Positions 1 to 9,175 of a stretch of 64,000 nt of DNA are shown here, piece by piece. The notes under the pieces are model-generated. The model was not told the DNA's origin. It saw nothing but the letters and a program-made list of their open reading frames with translations, and made no database searches. Each line of letters opens with the position of its first letter. Position 1 is the first letter of the stretch. The DNA comes from Dyadobacter jiangsuensis (GTDB taxonomy: Bacteria > Bacteroidota > Bacteroidia > Cytophagales > Spirosomataceae): assembly GCF_003014695.1 (NCBI RefSeq), contig NZ_PYAS01000003.1, positions 558,001-622,000 of the forward strand. The letters run 5' to 3'. The position numbers were made by a program, and so were the translations under genes.

Positions 1-1391
1 GCGTCATTCTCACGGCCCCATTGCTTTATGTGATCGATATTTTTATTATCAATATGGCCTTGCCGGTCATTAAGCAAAAGCTGGATGCCAGCCAAAGTGA
101 TGTGCAACTGATTATTGCCGGATACTTGCTGGGTAGCGCCTGCTTCCTGATTCCGGCAGCCAGGGCGGGAGATTTCCTCGGCAGAAAGAAAGTTTTCTTT
201 TGGGGCATGTTTGCTTTCACGGTGACCTCGTGCTTTTGCGGGCTAGCGCAAAGTCCGCTTGCATTAAACATCGCCCGTTTCTTTCAGGGAATCAGCTCAG
301 CCTTCATGGTAACCCAGTCGCTGTCGCTCATCCAGGAGCTGTTTCCGCAGCCCGCAGAAAGGGCGAAGGCCATCGGCTGGTATGGGATGACCTTGAGCAT
401 TGCCGCGATAATCGGGCAGATCCTGGGAGGATACCTGGTTGAACTGGATTCTACCATTGCAGGATGGCGATTGATTTTCCTTATTAACGCACCCATGGGA
501 CTGGCTTCTATGTGGGCAATCGAAAAATGGATTGGAGAGAGCTCCAAGGTATCTGTTGGAAAATTCGATGTTGCGGGAACTATGATGCTGGTGGTGGGGC
601 TCGGTGCGTTGATTTACGCGCTCACAGCAGGCAGGGAAGCTGGTTGGCCGTTTTGGAGTGTTCTGGTTGCCATAACGGGAGCGTTTCTGTTAATCTTTTT
701 CCTTCGTTACCAAAGTCTAAGAATCGAGCGAAATCAAGCGCCTTTGATGGATGTACGCATATTCGGGCATCGTCAATTTGTAATCGGGCTGATCGCCCTT
801 TTGTTTCATTTTATGCTGCACACCGCTTATTTGCTTATGATGGCCGTTTATCTGCAATCGGGTATGGGTATTTCCGCGCTGGGCTGCGGCACGTACTTTA
901 TTCCGCACGCGCTGCTGTTCATGTTATCCTCATTCGCAGCCTCGAAATTGCTTCCGCGCTTTGGTAAAAATGTTTTGCTGGCCGGTTTGGGAATAATTAT
1001 CATTTCCTTCTTTTTACACATTCTCTGGCTGGATTACCAGACAGAAGCCCTGGCGGTCATCTCGCTGATTGGCCTTTATGGTCTGGGTAACGGGATGGTG
1101 CTGCCATTTCTTCTCAATGTGGTGCTGGATCGGGTCCCCGTCGCGGATGCGGGAATAGCGTCGGGCATTTTCTCGACATTCCAGCAAATCGCCTCCGCAT
1201 TGGGAATCGGTATCATTGGAGGGGTTTTCTACGAAACGCTCACCGGCGCATCAGCCGACTATAAATTGGCACTCGATAACGGTTTGTTTGTTGGACTGGG
1301 CTTTGCAGTAATAGTTGCCGGGATGTTGTTGCTAACTCAGAATAGCAGCGTGTCAGGGCAAAGGGAAAGTGTGGTATTGGATATACTGTAA
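1..1391 (+). CDS. MFS drug exporter, DHA2 family (5' truncated)
   Basis: Inner-membrane proton-coupled efflux transporter of the major facilitator superfamily. The frame is open from base 3 to the window edge, so the first codons are missing; a TTG at 21 is only an apparent start. The retained N-terminus carries VIDIFIINMALP, which matches the first-helix motif of DHA2 (EmrB/QacA-type, 14-helix) exporters. The GDFLGRKKVF segment is the MFS loop 2-3 motif. Many hydrophobic helices follow to the C-terminus, about 460 residues in all, which is normal for the family. Substrate cannot be told from sequence. It converges on the lipoprotein gene at 1413, leaving about 21 bases between them. Confidence 0.9.
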   Translation, partial: VILTAPLLYVIDIFIINMALPVIKQKLDASQSDVQLIIAGYLLGSACFLIPAARAGDFLGRKKVFFWGMFAFTVTSCFCGLAQSPLALNIARFFQGISSAFMVTQSLSLIQELFPQPAERAKAIGWYGMTLSIAAIIGQILGGYLVELDSTIAGWRLIFLINAPMGLASMWAIEKWIGESSKVSVGKFDVAGTMMLVVGLGALIYALTAGREAGWPFWSVLVAITGAFLLIFFLRYQSLRIERNQAPLMDVRIFGHRQFVIGLIALLFHFMLHTAYLLMMAVYLQSGMGISALGCGTYFIPHALLFMLSSFAASKLLPRFGKNVLLAGLGIIIISFFLHILWLDYQTEALAVISLIGLYGLGNGMVLPFLLNVVLDRVPVADAGIASGIFSTFQQIASALGIGIIGGVFYETLTGASADYKLALDNGLFVGLGFAVIVAGMLLLTQNSSVSGQRESVVLDIL

Positions 1392-1412
1392 GGTTGATTA
1401 GAAATAGGGTGA

Positions 1413-1895
1413 CTACTCTTCCCTACGTGCGACGATTTCTACACGCCCCCCGCCTGGTTCCGAGGTGCCTTCCAGCGGATAGTTGTCAGGCAGCAAGATA
1501 AATCCCAGGCCTGCCAGTGAAGTATGTTCAGTGTAAACACCCCGGGAAATCGTGCCTTCATAAAAAAGTGGCGGGGCCGATGACCTGGCGAGCTGATATT
1601 GATCGTCCTTGCCTGATAAACGTAATTGTCTGATTAATACAGCATTCGGTTTCGATTTCCTGATCCATGAATACCAAATACTGAGCGAATCGGCACTCTT
1701 TCTGCTCACATTCACTTTAAAATCAGTGACATCTATCTTATTGATTCTGCCTGCCGAAAAGAGTGTATCATGATTAACGACGTAAGATTGCACGGAATAT
1801 TCGCCTCGCAAGCGGGCCGCATCGTCGTCAATTAAATGCCCCTTGTCACAGGCACCGAGAACGAGAAGCAGCAGCGGTAACAGTAATCTTTGCAT
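1413..1895 (-). CDS. Small lipoprotein of unknown function
   Basis: A 160-residue protein starting with a hydrophobic signal and a lipobox ending LGAC (Cys about residue 16), followed by D-K, so it is a predicted SPII lipoprotein. The mature part has no domain I recognise. It is mixed beta-like, with a patch on ligand or solute variation absent and no catalytic motif visible. It is read convergently to the MFS gene and diverges from the GH92 gene at 2066, with about 170 bases of AT-rich promoter region between. Function unknown. Confidence 0.75.
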   Translation of the reverse strand: MQRLLLPLLLLVLGACDKGHLIDDDAARLRGEYSVQSYVVNHDTLFSAGRINKIDVTDFKVNVSRKSADSLSIWYSWIRKSKPNAVLIRQLRLSGKDDQYQLARSSAPPLFYEGTISRGVYTEHTSLAGLGFILLPDNYPLEGTSEPGGGRVEIVARREE

Positions 1896-2065
1896 GAACA
1901 GAAGACTTTGTAACTAAAAGTATCCTAATTTAAACTATTCATATGGATAATCAATGTTTTGTCAGGGTGAACGGCGTTAAATCGGAATAGGTCACTTCAA
2001 AATTCGCTGATTTGGTGTATTTTTAAAAAATCATTCAAAAAGAGTGTGATTTTTTTAAATACTTT

Positions 2066-4339
2066 ATGAATATATCGGAAATAGTAAAGAATTGCGTTGC
2101 GGCGGGCTTTCTGGTCCTTTCATTCGGCCATTCAGCAAATGCGCAAAGCCAGTCTTTAACCAGCTATGTTAACCCCTTCATTGGTTCGGAGGAGCATGGG
2201 CATGTTTTTGTGGGTGCCAATGTGCCTTTCGGTGCTGTACAACTGGGGCCGACGCAGATCGGGCGCAGTTGGGACGAATTTAAAGGCTGGGACTGGTGCT
2301 CTGGCTACAATTACATCAGTCGTGAAATCCTCGGATTCACGCACACGCATTTGAGCGGTACGGGGATAGGGGATTTGAATGACCTGATGGTCGTGCCTGC
2401 GAACGGGCGTTTGCAACTGCGCCCAATGCAGTTCGAAAAGCCGGAAACGGGTTATGGCTCGCTCTTTTCAAAACAATCGGAGCAATGCCGTCCGGGCTTT
2501 TATCAGGTGCATCTGGATAAATACGATGTGGACGCCAAGCTGACGGCCACCGAGCGCGTTGGCATTCACCAGTACCATTATAATAAGACGGATAACGCTC
2601 ACATACTGCTGGACCTGGGCTTTGCGATGAACTGGGACAGCCCGGTAAAGACGTATATCCGGCAGGTCAACGACTCCACATTCACGGGTTACCGTTTTTC
2701 CACAGGCTGGTCGAAAGATCAGCGCCTGTATTTTGCCATCCGCACCTCTCAGCCCATTCTGAAAGCCGAGTTTTATAGTGACAGCACGCTTCAAAATGGC
2801 AAGCAGGTGGAAAGCAAACATGCCAAAGCGGCATTGTTTTTCGACGCTGCGCGTAATCCGGACATGACCCTAAAAGTAGCCCTGTCCCCCGTGAGCGAGG
2901 CAAATGCTTTGGCGAACATGGCTGCCGAGGCGCCGTCGGGCAATTTTGAGTCTTACCGTACTCAGGCCGACCACGTTTGGGAGCAATCGCTGGGTGCGAT
3001 CCAGGTCGAAACCCGGAATAGTACCGATAAGGAACTGTTTTACACGGCTCTTTACCATATGTTTCTGGGTCCCACGCTTTTCAACGACGCCAACAACGAC
3101 TACCGCGGCACCGATAAGCAGGTTTACAAAAATGCGCCTTTTAAAAACCTGACAACTATGTCGCTTTGGGACATCTACCGTGGCTGGGGGCCGTTTATGT
3201 CGATCGTCAAGCCGAGCCTGGTGAAGGACATTGCGGGATCGATGCTGGCCATTCACCAGCAGCAGGGGCGTTTGCCGGTGTGGCCGCTCGTAGGCAGCGA
3301 GACGGATTGCATGGTAGGTAGTCCGGCCATTATTATCCTCGCGGACGCATTCGGGAAGGGGCTCATCCCTGCCAGCCAACGCGAGCAGGTGTACCAGGCT
3401 ATGAAGCATACTGCCAAACGCGATTCGATGGGCCTGCAATACCTGAACAAGCTCAGCTACATTCCGGCCGACAAAATGCACGAATCTGTGGCCTGGGCCA
3501 TGGAATACGCCATCGCCGACGCCGGAATCGCGAAAGTAGCCGCGGCATTAGGCAAGAAAGCCGACGCAGCCTATTTCACGAAAAGAAGCCAGCTTTACAA
3601 ACTCTATTTCGACAAACAGACCGCCTTTTTCAACGGTCGCTTTGAAAACGGCGAGTTCCGTCGTCCGTTCGATCCGTTCTATTCGGTGCCGGTAACCTCC
3701 GATTATACCGAAGGTAATGCATGGCAATACCTGTTCCTGGTACCCCAGGATGTCCATGGGCTGATCGGCCTTTTGGGGGGTGAGAAAATGTTCAAATCGC
3801 GCTTGGACAGTCTGTTTACCGTTTCTTCGGAATTGCGGGAGGGAACTGCGCCGGACATTTCGGGCCTGATCGGCCAGTATGCGCATGGCAACGAGCCGAG
3901 CCACCACATTACCTATCTCTACAACTACCTGGGCGAGCCATGGAAAACGGCCGATCTGGTACGCGAGGTGATGCAGAAATTTTATAAAGCAACTCCTAAC
4001 GGCCTCAGTGGTAACGAGGATGTGGGTCAGATGAGCGCCTGGTACGCGTTCAGCGCATTGGGAATGTACTCTGTGAATCCTATGGAAGGCAAGTATGTCT
4101 TCGGTTCCCCTTTGTTCGATTCGGCTACGCTCAGGCTGGAAAATGGCAAGACGTTTACCATCCAGTCGAAGGATAACAGCGCGCAGAACAAATATATCCA
4201 GAAAATCGAGTTGAATGGCAAGCCTTATCCATACACCTACATTCGTCACAACGACGTAATGCAGGGCGGAAAGCTGGTGTTTTACATGGGCGCTACGCCC
4301 GGGAAGACGTATGGCATAAGTGCAGAGAGCCGGCCTTAG
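2066..4339 (+). CDS. GH92 family alpha-mannosidase, exported
   Basis: Calcium-dependent exo-alpha-mannosidase of glycoside hydrolase family 92, expected to trim mannose from N-glycan or yeast-mannan type substrates in the periplasm or at the cell surface. A signal peptide ends near SANAQ (about residue 27). The mature N-terminus has YVNPFIGS and NVPFGAVQLGP, the usual family start. The C-terminal catalytic half carries GNEPSHH at residues 608-614 and GNEDVGQMSAWY near 649-660, the most conserved GH92 blocks. The length of 757 residues is typical. No SusC/SusD pair is nearby, so it is not in a complete polysaccharide utilisation locus within this window. Two hairpins follow the stop. Confidence 0.95.
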   Translation: MNISEIVKNCVAAGFLVLSFGHSANAQSQSLTSYVNPFIGSEEHGHVFVGANVPFGAVQLGPTQIGRSWDEFKGWDWCSGYNYISREILGFTHTHLSGTGIGDLNDLMVVPANGRLQLRPMQFEKPETGYGSLFSKQSEQCRPGFYQVHLDKYDVDAKLTATERVGIHQYHYNKTDNAHILLDLGFAMNWDSPVKTYIRQVNDSTFTGYRFSTGWSKDQRLYFAIRTSQPILKAEFYSDSTLQNGKQVESKHAKAALFFDAARNPDMTLKVALSPVSEANALANMAAEAPSGNFESYRTQADHVWEQSLGAIQVETRNSTDKELFYTALYHMFLGPTLFNDANNDYRGTDKQVYKNAPFKNLTTMSLWDIYRGWGPFMSIVKPSLVKDIAGSMLAIHQQQGRLPVWPLVGSETDCMVGSPAIIILADAFGKGLIPASQREQVYQAMKHTAKRDSMGLQYLNKLSYIPADKMHESVAWAMEYAIADAGIAKVAAALGKKADAAYFTKRSQLYKLYFDKQTAFFNGRFENGEFRRPFDPFYSVPVTSDYTEGNAWQYLFLVPQDVHGLIGLLGGEKMFKSRLDSLFTVSSELREGTAPDISGLIGQYAHGNEPSHHITYLYNYLGEPWKTADLVREVMQKFYKATPNGLSGNEDVGQMSAWYAFSALGMYSVNPMEGKYVFGSPLFDSATLRLENGKTFTIQSKDNSAQNKYIQKIELNGKPYPYTYIRHNDVMQGGKLVFYMGATPGKTYGISAESRP

Positions 4340-4404
4340 GTGTCTAAGGCCGCCGGGCATATTCTTTAAGCATGGGGTGCGGCTTGCGAACAGCAAGCCG
4401 CACC
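4331..4404 (+). terminator. Tandem hairpins at the end of the GH92 gene
   Basis: The first hairpin (4331-4352) is a perfect 8-bp inverted repeat, CGGCCTTA with TAAGGCCG, that contains the GH92 stop codon. The second (4376-4404) is a perfect 12-bp stem, GGTGCGGCTTGC with GCAAGCCGCACC, around a 5-base loop, followed by a short T-rich stretch. Together they should end the GH92 transcript. Confidence 0.75.
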
Positions 4405-4573
4405 TGGTCTTTTCAGCTCGACTGTAATCGGCGCTGAATGGCCTAAAAGGCGCGGAGAGCAGTAATTATTAATTATGTAGCTCATCATATGACGATTGAT
4501 GCATTCGGTGCATTTTTCAGTCGCATTATCCGGATGTTTTTTAGAAATGCCAGCACCTTATATTAACCCTGCT

Positions 4574-7500
4574 ATGAAACAGTTTTACCTCATCAATCAA
4601 AATCTGATTTCACTATCCAGGAGTGCGCTCTTTTTTACGTTTGTATTTTGCGCCCTGACCGTACAGGCCCAGGTAGTCACCAGTCAGGTTGGTACAGGCA
4701 CTTCTACGAACTCTTACATCCCACTGAACGCCTATTACGGATATTCGTACACCCAGCAGATCTACACCGCCGCCCAGCTAAGTGAAGCGGGCGCTTTGCC
4801 CGGTACCGTTATCCAGAAAATCCGTTTCTTTCTTCTCAGCGCGAACGTTAGCAACCTGAACAACGGCGCCGGATGGACGATCTACATAGGGAATTCGCCC
4901 AGGACGGAGTTCGCGTCCAACACAGATTGGGAGCCGGTGGCCAATCTGACCCAGGTATTCAGCGGGACGGTAAGCTTCCCTTCTTCTCCCGGCTGGGTGG
5001 AGATTACCCTGAGCTCGCCTTACGCATGGAACGGTAGCGACAATCTTGTGATAGCGGTCGATGAAAACACACCAGGTTACGCGGGCAGCACCGTTTACTG
5101 GCAAGCAACCAATACGTCGGCACTAAACCGTTCGATATACTTTTACGCCGACTCCAACAATCCTAATCCCGCCTCACCGCCTACGGCTAGCGGGCGAGCG
5201 GCCGCATTCAGCAATCTGCAACTGGACTTTTTGCAAACACCCTGCACGGGCTTGCCGGAGCCTGGTATCACTATTGCCGCAAATCCTTCGCTATGTGGCA
5301 GCGGCAGCAGTTTGCTCACTTTGCAGGATAGCCACGCCCAGTATTCCGGGATTACCTATCAATGGCAATCGTCCGCTGACGGGGTTACCGGCTGGCAAAA
5401 TATAGACGGCGCCAATGCTTTCTCTTATACAGCCACGCCGACGGCCACAACCTGGTACCGTGCAAACTTGACCTGCGGGGCTCTCATGAGCAGCTCGGGG
5501 CCGGTGGAAGTAGCCGTACATCCATTGCCTGAGGTAACGGTAAACAGCGCCGACGTCGTTTATTGTACCGGTTCACAGGCAACACTTACGGCATCCGGCG
5601 CCAGTACCTACCAGTGGGCTCCCGCAACGGAACTTAGCGCTGTTACCGGTGCCACGGTACAAGCTTCGCCGGTAATTCCCCGAGTTTATACCGTCACCGG
5701 GACCGATCAAAATGGCTGTCAGAATACAGCGACTGTGAAGGTGTCGCCCATTCCACTCTTCACCCCAATGGCTGTGGCGAGCCCCGGTATAAGCTGCGGT
5801 TCCGGTGTACCTGTAACGGTAACGATCAGCAACCCGCCGTCGTCAGGGGGCCTGGAATACCAGCTCAGCGATACTACCGGCAATGTGATCGTCCCCTGGC
5901 AAAGTGCCACGAGCCTGACCTTTACACCGACAAGCAGCGGTAACCTTCAATATAGGTTATTGGCACGCGATCCGACTTGCGATCAGCTTTCCCGAACCAG
6001 CGTGGTGAAAGTGTATTACGGTTTTTCAGCGGATGTTACGGCATTGTCCGAATGCTCAGGTGCCGATAGGAAAATCATCATTACCAATCCGCAAGGAGCT
6101 GATCTCACCTCCGAGAGCTGGCAGCAAGACTTCAACCTCGCTACGCTTCCCGCAGGCGTCACACTTTACGGCTCGGCTTCATTATCAAATGGGCGGGCAC
6201 TGGTAACGCCTTCTGCAACTTCACAAAAGGGTGCAGTCGAAATCTCGGGTCTTGGTAGCCTCACTCCCCAAAGTGTCGAACTGGATTTCCTGCTTACCGC
6301 CGACCAGCCGATAGACGTATTCGGTACCGGCGGTGGCGATGGTATCGCGTGGAGCTTTGGCGACGATGCCACTTATAGCGGCGGTATTACCAACGGCGCG
6401 GGCTCAAAGCTTCGCCTGGTGTTCGATGCTGCCAACAACGGTTCCGACAATGGGAATGCGAGAGGGATTTACCTCACGTATGGATATACGGCCAATTCGC
6501 AAATGGGCCCTGCCTCTGCCGGTGTACTGGCTTACAACCCGGACATGTCCTGGCGGTTTCAGACCGACAAGCCGGTCAGAATAGTCATTGATGATGAAAG
6601 CAAGTTGACACTTACCTGTGATGGGAACGTGATCTTCGACCACATCCAGCTCCCGCCTGCCTACGCGGCGGCTGATAAATCGCAATGGAAACATCTGTTT
6701 ACTGCTTTTACCGGCGGCGACGCGTTGCGATTCGCGTTTGACGAGCTGAGCATCAGGTATACGCGCCAGGATTTTGTATACGGAATTAGTCCGGGCGGAA
6801 CTGGATTGCCGCCGGCCTCCTGGCAGAGTGCCAATACATTTGCTGGACTTGTTGCCAGCGATTCTCTGGATGTCTGGATCGCGTCAGCCGGTACCCCAGC
6901 AAGCTGTAACAAGCTCCTGGGAACTTACCGGTTTTCGGGGCCAATTGCCATTGCCGTCGCAAGCGCAACCAAAACCGGAGCACAGGGTGGGGATACCGCC
7001 ATGGCTTACACCAATGACAACTGCGAGCTTATCGCGCTCATCAAATCGGATAGTGATAGCCTCGGGAATGTCATAGTAACGGTCGGCGTGCTGGATTCTA
7101 CGATGATGCATCGCAATCAGCCTTATGTGGGGCGGTATTACGATATTTCGGCAAGCAAGGTTGGGGGAGGCACAGTGACGCTATACTTCAGAGATGATGA
7201 AATAGCCGATTATAATACCACTGTTGCAGCAATCGGCAGCAGCCTGTTCCCTGCCATTGGGCCTAATGGAGAAAATCTGCAGATCACCGCTTTCCATGCC
7301 TCCGGTCCGGGTGATGGTCCTCAGGGATACAATGGCACCGGGGCAGAAGTGATCATTCCCTCGGCAATCGTACATCATGGTTCCGAGGGTTTTTGGGAAG
7401 TTACATTCCACACCGCCGGCTTCTCAGGCTTCTTTGCCCATACCAATCTGAACGGCAATCCTTTACCCGTGAAACTGGTTTCTTTTGCCGCGAAACCGCT

Positions 7501-8005
7501 GGCCGATCAAACCGTGGAGCTACAATGGCAGACTGCCCAGGAAAGAGGAAATGAGCGCTTTGTAATCGAGCATAGCAAAGATCTTGTCCACTTTGAAAAG
7601 GTGGCCGAAATCCGTGATGTAGCCGGTAATTCCGATGCGCTGCATTACTATCGCGTGGTTGACACCAGGCCGTATCTGGGTACCAGCTATTACCGATTGC
7701 TCCAATACGATGTGGACGGCACACGATCTGTTTCACGCATAGTTACCGTGATTCTGCGGTCGGAAGGATATTCGCTTTATCCTAACCCGCTTGCAGGTCA
7801 ATTTTTCAGCGTGGGTGTCGACGAGCCGGGGTTGGCCCGGATTTCTCTTTATAATGCCAGAGGAGAAAAGATTGCTTTCAATATCAATTCGAAAGGTGCC
7901 CAAATGGTGACGATCCAACCTGCTCAAATGCTGGTTGCGGGTGTGTATACGATCACTGTGAGTGAGCGGGCAACCAGACGTTCTTATAAACTCGTTGTTC
8001 AATAG
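4574..8005 (+). CDS. Large secreted protein with lectin-like domain and T9SS tail
   Basis: About 1143 residues if started at ATG 4574, where a normal signal peptide begins (MKQFYLINQN, cleavage after TVQAQ); an upstream in-frame ATG at 4496 would add 26 unlikely residues. The order is a beta-rich N-terminal domain with sugar-binding look, Ig/PKD-like segments, a legume-lectin-like jelly roll (around residues 515-740, with GGGDGIAWSFGDD), then a linker and a C-terminal type IX secretion sorting domain starting near LYPNPLAGQFF. It should be exported by Sec and attached or released through the T9SS. It lies 170 bases behind the GH92 terminator, so a shared role in glycan use is possible but only by proximity. 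Binding target unknown. Confidence 0.85.
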   Translation: MKQFYLINQNLISLSRSALFFTFVFCALTVQAQVVTSQVGTGTSTNSYIPLNAYYGYSYTQQIYTAAQLSEAGALPGTVIQKIRFFLLSANVSNLNNGAGWTIYIGNSPRTEFASNTDWEPVANLTQVFSGTVSFPSSPGWVEITLSSPYAWNGSDNLVIAVDENTPGYAGSTVYWQATNTSALNRSIYFYADSNNPNPASPPTASGRAAAFSNLQLDFLQTPCTGLPEPGITIAANPSLCGSGSSLLTLQDSHAQYSGITYQWQSSADGVTGWQNIDGANAFSYTATPTATTWYRANLTCGALMSSSGPVEVAVHPLPEVTVNSADVVYCTGSQATLTASGASTYQWAPATELSAVTGATVQASPVIPRVYTVTGTDQNGCQNTATVKVSPIPLFTPMAVASPGISCGSGVPVTVTISNPPSSGGLEYQLSDTTGNVIVPWQSATSLTFTPTSSGNLQYRLLARDPTCDQLSRTSVVKVYYGFSADVTALSECSGADRKIIITNPQGADLTSESWQQDFNLATLPAGVTLYGSASLSNGRALVTPSATSQKGAVEISGLGSLTPQSVELDFLLTADQPIDVFGTGGGDGIAWSFGDDATYSGGITNGAGSKLRLVFDAANNGSDNGNARGIYLTYGYTANSQMGPASAGVLAYNPDMSWRFQTDKPVRIVIDDESKLTLTCDGNVIFDHIQLPPAYAAADKSQWKHLFTAFTGGDALRFAFDELSIRYTRQDFVYGISPGGTGLPPASWQSANTFAGLVASDSLDVWIASAGTPASCNKLLGTYRFSGPIAIAVASATKTGAQGGDTAMAYTNDNCELIALIKSDSDSLGNVIVTVGVLDSTMMHRNQPYVGRYYDISASKVGGGTVTLYFRDDEIADYNTTVAAIGSSLFPAIGPNGENLQITAFHASGPGDGPQGYNGTGAEVIIPSAIVHHGSEGFWEVTFHTAGFSGFFAHTNLNGNPLPVKLVSFAAKPLADQTVELQWQTAQERGNERFVIEHSKDLVHFEKVAEIRDVAGNSDALHYYRVVDTRPYLGTSYYRLLQYDVDGTRSVSRIVTVILRSEGYSLYPNPLAGQFFSVGVDEPGLARISLYNARGEKIAFNINSKGAQMVTIQPAQMLVAGVYTITVSERATRRSYKLVVQ

Positions 8006-8020
8006 TTGGTACGCCAGGTG

Positions 8021-8067
8021 TTTAAACGTAATGCCGCTTCGGAAACCGAAACGGCATTGCGTTTAAA
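8021..8067. terminator. Long bidirectional hairpin between convergent genes
   Basis: TTTAAACGTAATGCCG (8021-8036) pairs with CGGCATTGCGTTTAAA (8052-8067) with a single T/C difference that still allows a G-U pair. Inside lies a second perfect stem, TTCGG-AAA-CCGAA. It sits exactly between the stop of the T9SS protein and the stop of the VOC gene, so it can terminate both. Confidence 0.85.
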
Positions 8068-8068
8068 A

Positions 8069-8503
8069 TTATCCTTCATAACCCGGATCAAACTCCACAA
8101 TCCATTCAATACCATATTTATCTCTAAACATTCCCGCGTAGGTGCCCCAGGGACTGTCGCCGATAGGTCCTTCGACGTTCCCGCCTGCCGATAGTCCGTT
8201 AAAAATCTTGTCTGCTTCTTCACGGCTATCTGTACTGATCGATATTTTGGACCTGTTCTCATTTTCACTCACGCGTCCCATGAATTCCGGAACGTCGTTA
8301 GCTATTAGTACATTATGCTTTCCAATAGGTAAAACGATGGTCATTATTTTGTTCGCCTCGCTTTCGGGTATCGGAAATTCATCGCTCGCCAGGTCTTTGA
8401 AACGGATGATCTTGGTGAAATCTCCGCCAAACACCGATTTGTAAAAATTGAATGCTTCCTCAGCATTTCCATTGAAGTTGATCCAGGGATTGATTGCTTT
8501 CAT
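8069..8503 (-). CDS. VOC / PhnB-like protein
   Basis: A 144-residue protein of the vicinal oxygen chelate superfamily, PhnB / DUF1338-free 3-demethylubiquinone-type subgroup. The start is taken at ATG 8503, giving MKAINPWINFNGNAEEAFNFY, the usual beginning of this family; the longer frame to 8635 adds 44 residues without homology-like character. FNFYKSVFGG and the C-terminal DSPWGTYAGMFRDKYGIEW are the characteristic blocks. Members are small cytoplasmic dimers of poorly known function, often called glyoxalase-like. No neighbour suggests a specific substrate. Confidence 0.85.
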   Translation of the reverse strand: MKAINPWINFNGNAEEAFNFYKSVFGGDFTKIIRFKDLASDEFPIPESEANKIMTIVLPIGKHNVLIANDVPEFMGRVSENENRSKISISTDSREEADKIFNGLSAGGNVEGPIGDSPWGTYAGMFRDKYGIEWIVEFDPGYEG

Positions 8504-8696
8504 CGCTTTATTTCCAGGTTTATATTTTTCGCTCACGCTATCCGGCGTGCCCGTGGGCAATGTGATCGGGTAGCGGGTGGCTTGGATACAAAGTTGAAAT
8601 TTTGTCCGGCATTCGAGCGTGTGTAAATGCGACAATTTAGAGGGCGAATAGTGCCAAATCTAATCGCTGCTGCGCGGTAAGGCGGGCAGGATTTTC

Positions 8697-9067
8697 GGCT
8701 GGCCCAGGGAGGCGGTGCTGACCGAAACGATGGCCCGGACCTATTTCAATACGCTGGACGTAGTGGGCAAAACGATTAAGGTAGCGAGGTCAAACAGTAG
8801 TATTTTAGTTGAAATACCGAGGCAAATGGCGACCCAAGGTCGGTGTATTTGCTGCTTGCTGTGGCGATACTGGTTCTGCTGGGCGCCTTCGTAAATTATG
8901 TGAACTTAACAACGGCCAGGGCGCTGGACAGGGCAAGGGAGGTCGGAGTGAGAAAGGCTGTCGGCTCGAACCAGCAGCAGATCCGGATGCAGGTGCTGGT
9001 GTCGATTAGCGTGAAAACCATCGCCACCGCACTGCTCGACGCCGTTAAATCGCTCAGAAATGAGTGA
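8697..9067 (+). pseudogene. Remnant of a MacB/FtsX-type ABC transporter permease
   Basis: Two pieces of one Bacteroidota-type permease remain in different frames. From 8697 the frame reads REAVLTETMARTYFNTLDVVGKTI, the end part of a MacB periplasmic domain, and then stops. From 8846 another frame reads a membrane helix followed by FVNYVNLTTARALDRAREVG and VRKAVGSNQQQI, the start of the FtsX core. After about residue 58 this jumps directly to DAVKSLRNE, which resembles the usual extreme C-terminus. A complete protein of this type has about 800 residues, so most of the periplasmic domain and the last helices have been deleted. It cannot make a functional transporter. Confidence 0.75.
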
Positions 9068-9175
9068 TCACTCTTCCCCGGAGGGAGATCGTCAATTATC
9101 TTTTATGCGTCGCTTTGAGGTAGATATTAAGGTCAGCCTGCCTGTTGAACCTTTCGAAGAGAAATCTTTCGGGCG

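Noticed and set aside
2870..3481. Long minus-strand open frames inside the GH92 gene
   Set aside because: The plus strand encodes a clear GH92 enzyme over the whole region; the reverse frames are due to codon bias.
8843..9067. Short membrane protein as a functional gene
   Set aside because: It is the FtsX-core piece of a broken permease, with the upstream half in another frame.
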